Below are positions 25,126 to 34,101 of a stretch of 64,000 nt of DNA, in pieces. Position 1 is the stretch's first letter; every line of letters begins with the position of its first letter. The translations under genes were made by a program, and so were the position numbers. Below the pieces are notes generated by a model that saw nothing but the letters and a program-made list of their open reading frames with translations, did not search any database and had not been told where the DNA came from. This DNA is from Xanthobacter dioxanivorans (GTDB taxonomy: Bacteria; Pseudomonadota; Alphaproteobacteria; Rhizobiales; Xanthobacteraceae), in NCBI RefSeq assembly GCF_016807805.1, contig NZ_CP063362.1, positions 5,436,501-5,500,500 of the forward strand. Direction: 5' to 3'.

Positions 25126-25557
25126 ATGAAGGTGTTGCCGACTGCCCGCATTCTTCTCGTCGATTCCCAAATGGAGCGTCGCCAGGCGACGCGACTTGCC
25201 CTTGCCGCCCTCGGCGTGGGCGCCGTGAGCGAAGCGGCCTCCGTTGATGAAGTCGCCGACCCCGCCGTCCACGGCCTGGCCGATGTCCTCGTGGTCCAGG
25301 TGGATGACCCGCAGGACGCTCCGGCCAATCCCTTTCGATTCGGCGCCGGCATCCCCGCCGTGCTGATCGCGGAAGTGCCGGCCCAGCTGCTGGTGCGCGC
25401 CGCCGGCCGCGCCGGCTATGACGCCGCTCTCGGCGCGCCGCTGGCGCCCCGCCTGCTCTATCGCCGCATCGGCTCCGTGCTGCAGCGCGCGCGGCGCCTC
25501 GCCCGCCCGGCCTCCGCCGCGACCGTGCAGCCGGCCGATCTCGCCACGGCGGACTGA
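25126..25557 (+). CDS. degenerate response-regulator receiver protein
   Basis: 143 residues from the ATG at 25126. The CheY fold is recognisable: ILLVDSQMERRQATRLALAALG at the start, PAVLIAEVPAQ for the later strand, and a final helix. The acidic pocket is altered: the usual DD is DS, and the phospho-Asp position in DVLVVQVDDP is a Gln by alignment. It is therefore probably a non-phosphorylated pseudo-receiver. No kinase or output domain is adjacent. Confidence 0.65.
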   Translation: MKVLPTARILLVDSQMERRQATRLALAALGVGAVSEAASVDEVADPAVHGLADVLVVQVDDPQDAPANPFRFGAGIPAVLIAEVPAQLLVRAAGRAGYDAALGAPLAPRLLYRRIGSVLQRARRLARPASAATVQPADLATAD

Positions 25558-25823
25558 GACGGCGGGCTCACGCCCGCCACTCCCCTCCCCGGCCGGCGCC
25601 CCTTTCCCCGCCGGGACACGCGCCGGCATCACCGGAACGGGCATATCCCCTGCCGGCATAAGCCCTGCCGGCATGCGTCGTGTCGCGCCTTGCCAGATCC
25701 GACGCGGGCGGCGAGCATCCACGCCGACGGTGGGTGCTCACCGGAACGGGCCGGGGCGCCGATGATCCTACCGGGATCATTGGCTCCGGCGCCCGGTTGC
25801 CGCGCCCGCGCCACGGAGGCCCC

Positions 25824-27239
25824 ATGCCGGATCTGAATGAAACCTCGGACCTGAACCGGACACCGGAACTGGACAAGACGTTGCTGGCGGTGGATCAGGG
25901 GCTCGACCCGGCCCTCGACCGGCTGTTCAGCTTCCTGAAGATCCCCTCCATCTCCACCGATCCCGCCCACAGGGATGCCTGCCGCGCGGCGGCGGAATGG
26001 GTGGCGGGCGAACTGGCGGGACTGGGCTTCGCCGCCACCGTCCACGCCACGCCCGGCCACCCGGTGGTGGTTGCCCGCACCGACACCGGCGCACCGCGCC
26101 GCGTGCTGTTCTACGGCCATTACGACGTGCAGCCGGTGGACCCGCTGGAGCTGTGGGAGACGCCGCCGTTCGAGCCGCGCCTTGGCGCAACGCCGGATGG
26201 CCGGCGCACCATCGTCGCCCGCGGGGCCTGCGACGACAAAGGCCAGGTGCTCACCTTCCTGGAGGCCCTGCGCGCCTTCCGCGCGTCGCGGGGCACGGTG
26301 CCCGTCGACGTGACCGTGCTGCTGGAAGGCGAGGAGGAGTGCGGCTCGCCGAACCTGCCGGCCTTCCTCGCCGCCCATGCCGGAGAGCTCGGCGCCGATA
26401 TCGCCCTCGTCTGCGACACCGGCATGTGGGACCCCGGGACCCCCTCCATCACCACCTCCCTGCGCGGCATCCTGCACGCGGAACTCTCCATCGAGGGCGC
26501 GGACCGGGACCTGCATTCTGGCCTGTTCGGCGGGGCGGCGCGCAACCCCATCCATGTGCTCTCGGCCATCATCGGCGCGGCGCACGATGCCTCGGGCCGC
26601 GTCACCCTGCCCGGCTTCTACGACGACGTGCGCGAACTGCCCGCCCAGGTGCGCGCCCGCTGGGCAAGCCTCGGCCTCACCGCCGACGCCTTCCTGAAGC
26701 CGGTGGGGCTCTCCATCTCCGCCGGCGAGGCCGACCGGCTGGTGATCGAGCAGATCCAGTCGCGCCCCACCTTCGAGGTGAACGGCATGTTCGGCGGCTA
26801 TACCGGCGCCGGCACCAAGACCATCATTCCGGCGCGGGCCACGGCGAAGATCTCCTTCCGGCTGGTGGCCGACCAGGACCCGGCGGAGATCCGCGCCGGC
26901 TTCGAGGCGTTCGTGACGCCGCGCGTGCCGGCGGACTGCCGGGCGGTGTTCTCCTGGGGCGAGGGCGCCCGCGCCTTCCTGGTGCCGCCGGACAGCCCGG
27001 ACCTCACCCGCGCGGCACGGGCGCTGGAGCAGGAATGGGGCGTGGCGCCGGTCACCATCGGCTCCGGCGGCTCCATCCCGGTGGTGGGCCAGTTCAAGGA
27101 CCGGCTGGGCATGGACACGCTGCTCATCGGCTTCGCCCTCGACGACGACCGGGTCCACTCCCCCAACGAGAAGTACGACCTCACCTCCTTCCACAAGGGG
27201 ACCCGCAGCTGGGTGCGCATCCTCGACGCCCTGGCGTGA
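25824..27239 (+). CDS. M20 family metallopeptidase (dipeptidase)
   Basis: 471 residues from the ATG at 25824, with ACGGAGG upstream. M20 landmarks: FYGHYDVQPVDP (metal His ~99, Asp ~101), GACDDKGQ (bridging Asp), EGEEECGSPNLP (catalytic and metal Glu), HSGLFGG in the dimerisation domain, and a final metal His in HSPNEKYDL. It has no signal peptide, so it is a cytosolic di-zinc dipeptidase or N-acyl-amino-acid hydrolase. Its neighbour CorA/ZntB transports divalent metals, but an operon link is unproven. Confidence 0.92.
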   Translation: MPDLNETSDLNRTPELDKTLLAVDQGLDPALDRLFSFLKIPSISTDPAHRDACRAAAEWVAGELAGLGFAATVHATPGHPVVVARTDTGAPRRVLFYGHYDVQPVDPLELWETPPFEPRLGATPDGRRTIVARGACDDKGQVLTFLEALRAFRASRGTVPVDVTVLLEGEEECGSPNLPAFLAAHAGELGADIALVCDTGMWDPGTPSITTSLRGILHAELSIEGADRDLHSGLFGGAARNPIHVLSAIIGAAHDASGRVTLPGFYDDVRELPAQVRARWASLGLTADAFLKPVGLSISAGEADRLVIEQIQSRPTFEVNGMFGGYTGAGTKTIIPARATAKISFRLVADQDPAEIRAGFEAFVTPRVPADCRAVFSWGEGARAFLVPPDSPDLTRAARALEQEWGVAPVTIGSGGSIPVVGQFKDRLGMDTLLIGFALDDDRVHSPNEKYDLTSFHKGTRSWVRILDALA

Positions 27240-27322
27240 ACCGCGGCACATGACGTTGCGCGCCGGCTTTCGTGCGGCGCGCAATCGTGTCAGAAGGCGG
27301 CGCACAGCGCGCGGATGCCCCC

Positions 27323-28318
27323 ATGGAACGCCCGGTGAACAAGATCGACAGTGAGGGCCTGCTCTCGGCCTGGCAGTTCGACGGCAAGGGCGGCGCCACC
27401 CGGCTGCCGCCGGGGGAAGCGCTTTCGGCCCGCCCGCAGGAGGGCGGGTTCGTGTGGTTCCATTTCCGCTACGTGCCGCGCGCGCCCCAGCCCTGGCTGC
27501 GGCAGGGCAGCAATCTCGACCCCTCCGTCGTCGAATCCATGGCCGAAGACCAGTGCCGGCCGCGCTGCGCCATGTTCGTCGACGGCGCGCTGCTCTCGCT
27601 GCGCGGCATCAACCTGCAGCGCAACGCGCTGCCCGAGGAACTGGTGACGGTGCACCTTTGGGTGGACGCCCAGCGCATCATCTCGGTGCAGCACGATTTC
27701 CTCTCCGCCATCGCCGATTTCGAGGATGCGCTGGGGCGCGGCCGCTGCCCGCGCAGCCAGGGGGAATTCGTCGCCGAGCTGTCCATGCGCCTCGTGGAAC
27801 GGGTGGATGCGGTGGTGAACACGCTGATCGAGGATGCGGACGAGCTCGAGGACGCGGTGCTGGGGACCGAGGCATCCGAGCTCCTGCCCAAGCTCGCGGT
27901 GCTGCGCCGCGTCGCCACCAAGCTGCGCCGGCACATCGCCCCGCAGCGCGAGGCGCTCAACCATTTCGCCCTGGAGGACGACCCCTGGATGGGGCCGAAG
28001 GACCGGAACCGGCTGCGCGACGCCGCCGACCGGGTAGCGCGCTTCTCCGAGGAGCTCGACAGCGTGCGCGAGCGCGCCGGCATCATCCGCGACCAGATGG
28101 TGGACGCCCGCGCCGAGCAGATGAACAAGTCCATGCTCGTGCTCGCCGTGGTGACGGTGGTGTTCGCCCCCATGACACTCATCTCCGGCATGTTCGGCAT
28201 GAATGTGGGCGGCATTCCCGGGAACACCGATCCCGCGGCCTTCTGGGCCCTCGCTTTGGCCATGGTGCTGCTCGGCTTCGTGCTGCTATGGGCCTTCCGC
28301 CGCCTCAAGTGGATCTGA
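27323..28318 (+). CDS. CorA/ZntB-family divalent metal transporter
   Basis: About 331 residues from the ATG at 27323; a GTG 51 bases upstream is less likely. A long cytoplasmic helical domain is followed by two C-terminal membrane helices. The first ends in the family signature GMFGMNVGG, and the second ends LLWAFRRLKWI. The cytoplasmic part resembles ZntB (zinc/proton) more than CorA, by its FVWFHF and SLRGINLQ segments, but substrate choice is uncertain. A strong stem-loop follows. Confidence 0.88.
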   Translation: MERPVNKIDSEGLLSAWQFDGKGGATRLPPGEALSARPQEGGFVWFHFRYVPRAPQPWLRQGSNLDPSVVESMAEDQCRPRCAMFVDGALLSLRGINLQRNALPEELVTVHLWVDAQRIISVQHDFLSAIADFEDALGRGRCPRSQGEFVAELSMRLVERVDAVVNTLIEDADELEDAVLGTEASELLPKLAVLRRVATKLRRHIAPQREALNHFALEDDPWMGPKDRNRLRDAADRVARFSEELDSVRERAGIIRDQMVDARAEQMNKSMLVLAVVTVVFAPMTLISGMFGMNVGGIPGNTDPAAFWALALAMVLLGFVLLWAFRRLKWI

Positions 28319-28340
28319 CCCACGCACCTGCCGAAAAAGG

Positions 28341-28374
28341 AAAGGGCCGGCCCTTGCGGGGGCCGGCCCTTTCG
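28341..28374. terminator. bidirectional Rho-independent terminator
   Basis: AAAGGGCCGGCCC and GGGCCGGCCCTTT form a ~13-bp stem. An A-run before it (CCGAAAAAGG) gives a T-run on the minus strand. It separates the convergent corA-like and glycosyltransferase genes. Confidence 0.8.
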
Positions 28375-28402
28375 ACAGGTCATGATGGCGTGGTGTGGGG
28401 CC

Positions 28403-30031
28403 TCACTGCCCGTCGGCGAACACGCTCGGGAACGGGCGTCCGCGCACGTCGTAGACGGTGGCGTAGGTGACGCCGTCGCGCTCGATCTTCACCAATTGCG
28501 GCGCCTTCACATCCCGGCAGTAGAACTCGCCGAGCATGAGGTAGAAGTCCGCATTCTTGGTGTCATAGGTGGTTTCATACCGCGGCCCGAGTTCCGCCGC
28601 CGCAGCGAAATGCGGGCCGCACACCGCCACCCGCAGCTTGCGGCCCTGGGGCAGGCTCAGCCGGTGCTTGTCCACATACTCGTCGAGCTCGGCAGCCGCC
28701 TGCTTGAAGGCGAGCCCCCAGTAATCGAGCATGAACAGCCGGTCGGCGCCGCGCGTGCCGCCCACCAGGTGGTTGTAATAAGTATACTCATACGGGTGGA
28801 GCGTGCGGAACTCGTTCACCGGCATGGCGAGGCCGATGACGAAGGTGGCGGCGACCGCGCCCTGGGCGAGGCGCGGGAGGCGCTGCGCCTGCTCCCACAG
28901 CCAGGCGGCGGCAAATCCCCCCAGCAGCGCGAGCGGCGGGGTGACGAAGACGAAATGGCGGATGCCGTTATAGACCACCGGCTGGGTCGTCACCGTGAGC
29001 AGCACGGGGAAAGCGGCGGCGGTGAAGACCAGCACCAGCCGGGCGCGCCGCGCCGGCGCGTCCTTGCCGAAGAGGGCGGTGAGGATGGCGCCCGCGGCTC
29101 CGGCCAGGGCGAGGCCGAGGAACAGCTCCGGCATCTGCACCGAGAACAAGGTGGGCACATAGCTGCGCGGCATGTCCGGCACGAGGATGGGCCGCCCCTC
29201 GAACATTTCGCGCCACGGCACCTCCCAGAAATGGGAGTAGTATTTCAGTGCCACCAGGGGGTTGAGCGGCTCGGCCACGCCCCAGGGCCAGACAATGCCG
29301 AGGACGAAGTAGGCGAGCGGCAGGCCGAGGGCGAGCAGGCCGGTGAACCACGCGGTCCGCCCCAGAGCCCGCTTCAGGCCCAGGCGCAGCGTCTCCGCGC
29401 CGAGCACGAAGACCAGAGCCGCCACGATATAGACGCCGCAGATCAGGCCCAGCACCCGCGTGCCAATGGACAGGCCGAGGAACACCCCGAACAGGGTTAC
29501 CGTGCGGGGGGAGGGATTGGGGAACTCGTCGAAGGCGCGCACCACGGCGTAGATCAGGCCGGCCACCGCCACCGCGAACGGGGCGTCCTTCGCATTCATG
29601 AACATGTGGCCGTAGAAGAGCGGGCACACCATCAGCAGCGCCATGGCGGCAAAGCCGCCCCAGGGGCCGGCGAGGCGACGGCCGGTCCGCCACACGATGA
29701 AGAAGCCGGCGAGGCCCACCAGCGCGCCGAGCAGGCGGCGGATGTCGAACACGTCGAAGAACGGCATCGCCTTGGCGAGGCTGGCGGCCAGAAGGTCGAA
29801 TCCGCCACCGTAATAGTAGAGGTTGACGAAGGAGAAAACCTTACGTTGTGTCAGCCCCGAGGCGAAGTAGTTGTACAGCAGGTCGCCATACTGGGAATGG
29901 GTGAAGTCATCCCATCCCAAGCCGTAATCGGCAAAAGTGAAGATGGCGACTGCCGCAACTGCCGCAAGCAGGACAAGCGCACAGGCATCCGCGATCGCGC
30001 CCGGCCGACGTTCGATCTGCAAGAACGACAT
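28403..30031 (-). CDS. GT-C-fold membrane glycosyltransferase (ArnT/PMT-like)
   Basis: 542 residues with about 11-12 predicted membrane helices. The first periplasmic loop carries YGLGWDDFTHSQYGDLL, including the D(D/E) pair expected at a GT-C active site. Later features are FYGHMFMNAKDAPFA and RHFVFVTPPLALLGG. The C-terminal ~130 residues are soluble. Such enzymes transfer sugars from polyprenyl-phosphate donors in the periplasm. Acceptor unknown; no polysaccharide locus is nearby. Confidence 0.75.
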   Translation of the reverse strand: MSFLQIERRPGAIADACALVLLAAVAAVAIFTFADYGLGWDDFTHSQYGDLLYNYFASGLTQRKVFSFVNLYYYGGGFDLLAASLAKAMPFFDVFDIRRLLGALVGLAGFFIVWRTGRRLAGPWGGFAAMALLMVCPLFYGHMFMNAKDAPFAVAVAGLIYAVVRAFDEFPNPSPRTVTLFGVFLGLSIGTRVLGLICGVYIVAALVFVLGAETLRLGLKRALGRTAWFTGLLALGLPLAYFVLGIVWPWGVAEPLNPLVALKYYSHFWEVPWREMFEGRPILVPDMPRSYVPTLFSVQMPELFLGLALAGAAGAILTALFGKDAPARRARLVLVFTAAAFPVLLTVTTQPVVYNGIRHFVFVTPPLALLGGFAAAWLWEQAQRLPRLAQGAVAATFVIGLAMPVNEFRTLHPYEYTYYNHLVGGTRGADRLFMLDYWGLAFKQAAAELDEYVDKHRLSLPQGRKLRVAVCGPHFAAAAELGPRYETTYDTKNADFYLMLGEFYCRDVKAPQLVKIERDGVTYATVYDVRGRPFPSVFADGQ

Positions 30032-30357
30032 GAAAGGAGAACCCCGGATACTACGAGCACGCGGCGCCCGCCGGACGAAGAGACGGACCTCTTCGTTGCC
30101 CCCATGGCAGATGTCATCATCTTACCGCAGCCGGGAAGCGCGCGTCACAGATAAGAGGGAGTAGCCGCAGATCGCAACAAAATTATGCTGTGCAACGCAA
30201 AAAATGGGGCGGCATTGGTGTGGAATTAAGGCGGCTTCACTGCCCTTCGGGGAGATGTCGTTCGGTGATCACTCTCCGGCAGGGAGCTTTTCTCCCGCGG
30301 CGAAGAATTTCTAGCGCCCGAACTGCTTCGCCGGCAACGCAACACACACTGCACTGC
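30032..30357. other. intergenic region between glycosyltransferase and sodB
   Basis: About 325 bp, AT-richer around 30165-30225. It holds the upstream region of the minus-strand glycosyltransferase gene. No small ORF with family resemblance. Confidence 0.3.
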
Positions 30358-30394
30358 AAAAGAAAATCCCCCGGCAGCCAGTGGTGCCGGGGGA
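30358..30394 (-). terminator. Rho-independent terminator of sodB
   Basis: Minus strand: TCCCCCGGCA, an eight-base loop, TGCCGGGGGA, then TTTTCTTTT. It starts 8 bp after the sodB stop. A strong classical terminator. Confidence 0.9.
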
Positions 30395-30402
30395 AGCGTT
30401 AA

Positions 30403-30999
30403 TCATACCGCCTTGCTGTAGAGCTCGGCCACGTAGTCCCAGTTGACCAGATGGTCGACGAACGCCTTCAGGTAGTCGGGACGCCGATTGCGGTAGTCGA
30501 TGTAGTAGGAGTGCTCCCACACGTCGACGCCGAGGATGGGGGTGGCGCCGTACACCAGCGGGTTCTCGCCGTTGGCGGTCTTGGTGACCTGGAGCTTGCC
30601 GTCCTTCAGGGACAGCCACGCCCAGCCCGAGCCGAACTGGCCGACACCGGCGGCGACGAAGTCCTCCTTGAACTTCTCGACCGAACCGATGTCCTCGATG
30701 ATCTTCTTTTCGATCTCGCCGGGGATGGCGCCGCCGCCGTTGGGCTTCAGCCAGTTCCAGAAATGCAGGTGGTTATAGTGCTGGCCGGCGTTGTTGAAGA
30801 GGGGGGCGTTCTTGCCGAACGAGCCCTTGACGATCTCCTCAAGGGATTTCCCTTCAAATTCAGTTCCCTTTAGGAGATTGTTGCCATTGTTGACGTAAGC
30901 GAGGTGGTGCTTGTCGTGGTGGTATTCCAGTGTCTCCCGCGACATGTAGGGTGCGAGGGCGTCATAGGAATAGGGCAGTTCGGGCAGCGTGAAGGACAT
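30403..30999 (-). CDS. sodB: iron superoxide dismutase
   Basis: 198 residues from the ATG at 30999, with GCGGAGA upstream. Metal ligands: H27 (LEYHHDKHH), H77 in AGQHYNHLHFW, and the DVWEHSYY Asp and His. Gln73 in the AGQ segment is the position that marks Fe-type rather than Mn-type enzymes. There is no signal peptide, so it is cytoplasmic. It converts superoxide to peroxide and O2. Monocistronic, with its own terminator. Confidence 0.95.
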   Translation of the reverse strand: MSFTLPELPYSYDALAPYMSRETLEYHHDKHHLAYVNNGNNLLKGTEFEGKSLEEIVKGSFGKNAPLFNNAGQHYNHLHFWNWLKPNGGGAIPGEIEKKIIEDIGSVEKFKEDFVAAGVGQFGSGWAWLSLKDGKLQVTKTANGENPLVYGATPILGVDVWEHSYYIDYRNRRPDYLKAFVDHLVNWDYVAELYSKAV

Positions 31000-31205
31000 G
31001 AAACATCTCCGCAATCGATCCGGCATCGCGCTCGGGGCGAAATCGGTGCCCCGGAGCGCACCGGGTATACGACATGTCCGAGCGAGCACCTAGATAGGGC
31101 CGCCATCGCCTTCAAACAACCTTGATGCCGCCGATTTTCCCGGCGAAGTGCCGGAACAGGACGAGCGGACGGCGCAGAGCCGAAGAGCGCAAGTGGGGTG
31201 ACGAG

Positions 31206-31981
31206 ATGTGGTGGTTCCTGGTCCTTCTCGGTGTGCTGATCGCTCTCGCCGGCCTGGCGGTCATAGCGCTCGGCGTGTCCATCTTCGTCACCACCTTCGG
31301 CAACACGCTGATCACGACCGGTGCCGTGGCCGCCTCCGGCGGGTTCGTGATTACCGCCATGGGGCTGGTGCTGCGGCAGCTGGAACGCCTGACCGTCCGC
31401 ATCGAGCGTGGCCTTGCCGAGCATGACGCCGCCCACGAGGAGGCGGCGCCCCCCGCCCCCCTGCCGGCGCCCGCCCCGGCGCAGGTCCGCGGACCGGCCC
31501 GCGCCGCGCCGCCGCGCCTCTCGGTCGAAGACCTCATGCCCCCGAGGACGAGGAGGCGGCGCCTCCCGCCCCGGCCGCGGAGCGCGCACCGGCCCGCCCC
31601 TCCCCGCTCCTGCCCACGCCGGAGCCTTCCGCCGAATCGGCCGACCCCATGCTCGAGGCCCGTCGCCAGCGCCTGGAACGCCGCGCCGAGCCGTCGCCCC
31701 GGCCGGCGCCGCGCCCGGCCGCCCGCGCCACCGGCTACGAGCCGCCGCCGCGGCCGCCCCGCCCCGCCCCGGAAGCCCCGCAGCCGCCCGCCATCGCCCC
31801 GCCCCCGCGCCGGGCCGAGCCGGAGGAGCCGCGCATCCTCAAGTCCGGGATCGTCGGCGGCATGGCCTACACCCTGTATTCCGACGGCTCCATCCAGGCC
31901 GACCTGCCCAATGGCGTGGTGCGCTTTGCCTCGCTCCAGGAGCTGCGCGAGCACGTGGCCCAGTCCCAGGGCGACAACTAG
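31206..31981 (+). pseudogene. membrane-anchored Pro-rich protein of unknown function, with one apparent frameshift
   Basis: From the ATG at 31206 two hydrophobic helices (WFLVLLGVLIALAGLAVIAL and a GAVAASGGFVITAMGLVL segment) are followed by a long Pro/Ala/Arg-rich linker. A conserved-looking globular end (SGIVGGMAYTLYSDGSIQA, then NGVVRFASLQELREHV) closes at 31981. The first half and the end lie in different frames. Adding one C to the C5 run at about 31540 (ATGCCCCC) joins them into a regular 258-residue protein with an acidic PPEDEEAAPP stretch. Probably an under-called homopolymer or a recent mutation. Similar N-TM/C-terminal layouts are common hypothetical proteins in this order. Confidence 0.6.
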
Positions 31982-32217
31982 CCGCCCAGCCCGGATCCGG
32001 GCGGACGCGCCGACGCCCGGATCCGTTGCCGCCAGGTTAACGTGCCGGACGCTCCCGGCAGGGCTGACCTGCATTCTGCGCGCTTCTTTTACGCTGCATT
32101 GCAAGATACCTTCTCTTCAGAATGCTGCATCGCAGTATGGGCCCCGGGGCGGCGTGATCCGCCCGGCGGCGGAATCCGCTCTTCCATCGCGGAGCGCGGC
32201 AAGAGGAGAAGACGGCA

Positions 32218-32559
32218 ATGTTCGCCCTTCAAACCCTGTGGGTTGCCCTTCAGAAGGTCTTCGCCACCGAGATGCTGCGCCGCCGCGTGACGGAGGAGCT
32301 CGCCTCCCTGAGCGACCGCGAGCTTTCCGACATCGGCATCAGCCGCTCGGACATCCGCAGAATCGCCCACGATGCGGCCGCCACCTCCGGGACGGTCGCC
32401 ACGGCCGCCCCGGAACCCGCCGCGCGGCGCCCCTCGGCTCGGCCCAGCCGGTCTGACACAGGCGGTCCTGAAGCGCCTGTGCGCGCAGGCGCTCAAGCAA
32501 GGGCCGATCCCGGCAGCGATGCAGACCCTCCAAGGCAGAGCTCGCCGACCACACGATGA
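32218..32559 (+). CDS. DUF1127 protein with extended C-terminus
   Basis: 113 residues from the ATG at 32218 with AGAGGAG upstream. The DUF1127 core is LASLSDRELSDIGISRSDIRRIAHDAA (~30-55), preceded by an amphipathic helix (VALQKVFATEMLRRRV). Small Arg-rich DUF1127 proteins in alphaproteobacteria have been tied to phosphate/carbon metabolism and RNA turnover. Here ~60 residues of low-complexity Ala/Pro/Arg/Ser follow the core, longer than usual (45-75 total). Confidence 0.75.
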   Translation: MFALQTLWVALQKVFATEMLRRRVTEELASLSDRELSDIGISRSDIRRIAHDAAATSGTVATAAPEPAARRPSARPSRSDTGGPEAPVRAGAQARADPGSDADPPRQSSPTTR

Positions 32560-32999
32560 GACATGCGCGCCGTGAGGCAGGGCCTCCCCCCCCCGCCCAC
32601 GGCGTTGCGCATCGACATCCCGCCTGTTCCCGCGAAGCCCGCCCGACGCCCCGCCCGCTGACGGAGATGCAGCGCTCGGTCCAGCCCCGGCCTTTCGCGC
32701 ATCCCCCCGCCGTTCCCCCAGCCGCCGTGCGGCGCGGGTTGCGTGTTCCGCGCCGGGATGGGGCACGGGGCCTCCCTTCCCCGCCTGACTTCGCGCGCCT
32801 CCGAGCGCCCCGACGGAGCGACTAAGTCCGAATTGCGGCACCGTCCGGCCTTCGATACCGCCACCCGGGAACCAACGGTGTTCGGCTGCCACAACAGAGC
32901 AGCAAAAAGGCAACGGAAACGCTTTCGCTTCACGATTTGTCCACGAAAGGAGATGATGGTGTAGGTTGTAATGCTCCCACAGAGTGGAAAGCCGCGCTC
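32560..32999. other. intergenic region, no gene recognised
   Basis: 440 bp. The first 270 bp are GC-rich and the last ~100 bp (32880-32970) AT-richer, probably the promoter of the deacetylase gene. AAAGGAGATG at 32946 looks like a ribosome site, but its ATG runs into TAG after three codons. Confidence 0.35.
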
Positions 33000-34031
33000 G
33001 TGAAGTCGCTCCTGATCGTTTCCGGAATTCTGGTCGCTGGTGTTGCTGGCACCGGCATCGCGGTCGGCCCCATGCTGACGCAGGCGCTGAAGGACGACGC
33101 CCCGGCCACCACGCAGTCCATCACCAAGCCGGTGCAGCTCGCGCAGGCGCAGACGGGGCAGGCGGGCAAGCCCGTCGTCACCCCCGCCGTCGCGCCGACC
33201 CCCGCCCCCGCTCCGGCCGCCCCCGCGCCGAGCGCCGGCCCGCGCAAGAACTACACATACAAATCCTTCGAGGTGGACGGCAATTACATCGCCATGACCT
33301 TCGACGACGGCCCCAGCCCGGAGACGACGCCGAAGCTGCTCGCCGTCCTCAAGGAGCGCGGCATCAAGGCGACCTTCTTCGTGCTTGGCAACATGGCGGC
33401 CAAGCACCCCGAGCTGCTCAAGATGATCGCCGACGACGGCCACGAGATCGGCAACCATTCCTGGAGCCACCCGCAGCTCACCCGCATCAATATCGCGGCG
33501 GTGGACAAGCAGCTGGGCGACACCTCGGAGATCATCTTCCAGGCCACCGGCAAGCGCCCCCTCTATCTGCGGCCGCCCTACGGCTCCATGAAGCCGACGC
33601 TGCGCACCTATATCGAGGACAAGTTCGGCCTCACCGTCGTCAACTGGTCCGTGGACCCGAACGACTGGAAGGACCGCGACAGCCAGAAGGTGCATGACGC
33701 CATCATGGCGCAGGTGAAGCCGGGCGCGATCGTGCTGTCGCATGACATCTACCCGACCACCGTCGCCGCCATGCCGCGCGTCCTCGATGAGCTGATCGCC
33801 AAGGGCTACAAGTTCGGCACCCTGTCCGAGCTGATCGCCATGGACAAGCCGCTGAAGCCGCATCTGGTCGCCGCCCTGCCGGGCGGCAAGCCGCAACAGA
33901 AGCCGAAGTCGGCCACGGCCGCCAAGCCCGACGCAAGCAAGCCCGACACAAGCAAGCCTGCCGCGAAGCCCGCTCCCAAGCCCGCGGCGGCTGCCGGAAA
34001 TCCGCAGCCGCGCAACGCCGGCGTCTACTGA
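33000..34031 (+). CDS. polysaccharide deacetylase (NodB/CE4 family), membrane-anchored or secreted
   Basis: About 343 residues from a GTG at 33000; a TTG at 32937 is the alternative. A hydrophobic segment (LLIVSGILVAGVAGTGIAVG) acts as signal or anchor, followed by a Pro/Ala linker. The NodB domain has all motifs: TFDDGPS (catalytic Asp), HSWSHPQL (H-x3-H metal site), RPPYGS, VNWSVDPNDW and IVLSHDIY. The tail is a Lys/Pro/Ala-rich repeat (KPDASKPDTSKPAAKPAPKP) that may bind wall or polymer. It should remove acetyl groups from chitooligomers, peptidoglycan or exopolysaccharide outside the cytoplasm. Confidence 0.88.
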   Translation: MKSLLIVSGILVAGVAGTGIAVGPMLTQALKDDAPATTQSITKPVQLAQAQTGQAGKPVVTPAVAPTPAPAPAAPAPSAGPRKNYTYKSFEVDGNYIAMTFDDGPSPETTPKLLAVLKERGIKATFFVLGNMAAKHPELLKMIADDGHEIGNHSWSHPQLTRINIAAVDKQLGDTSEIIFQATGKRPLYLRPPYGSMKPTLRTYIEDKFGLTVVNWSVDPNDWKDRDSQKVHDAIMAQVKPGAIVLSHDIYPTTVAAMPRVLDELIAKGYKFGTLSELIAMDKPLKPHLVAALPGGKPQQKPKSATAAKPDASKPDTSKPAAKPAPKPAAAAGNPQPRNAGVY

Positions 34032-34040
34032 CACAAACGG

Positions 34041-34101
34041 ATCCCTGACCTCATGCGGTGCCCCAGCCCTCCCGGCGGGGCGCCGCAGCCGTTTCAGGGA
34101 T
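34041..34101. terminator. nested stem-loop between convergent deacetylase and otnC genes
   Basis: Outer arms ATCCCTGA/TCAGGGAT and inner arms GCGGTGCCCC/GGGGCGCCGC (one G-T wobble) overlap the otnC stop. No T-run. It probably ends both transcripts. Confidence 0.5.

Noticed and set aside
25736..25800. ATGATCC/GGATCAT hairpin before the M20 gene as a terminator
   Set aside because: A short 7-bp stem without T-run, 24-30 bp before a ribosome site; too weak to call.
27240..27322. A Mg2+-type riboswitch before the CorA/ZntB gene
   Set aside because: The gap is ~80 bp of GC-rich sequence with no conserved riboswitch core visible.
32940..32965. A small leader peptide gene at AAAGGAGATG
   Set aside because: The ATG reads only two or three codons before TAG; more likely chance near the deacetylase start.
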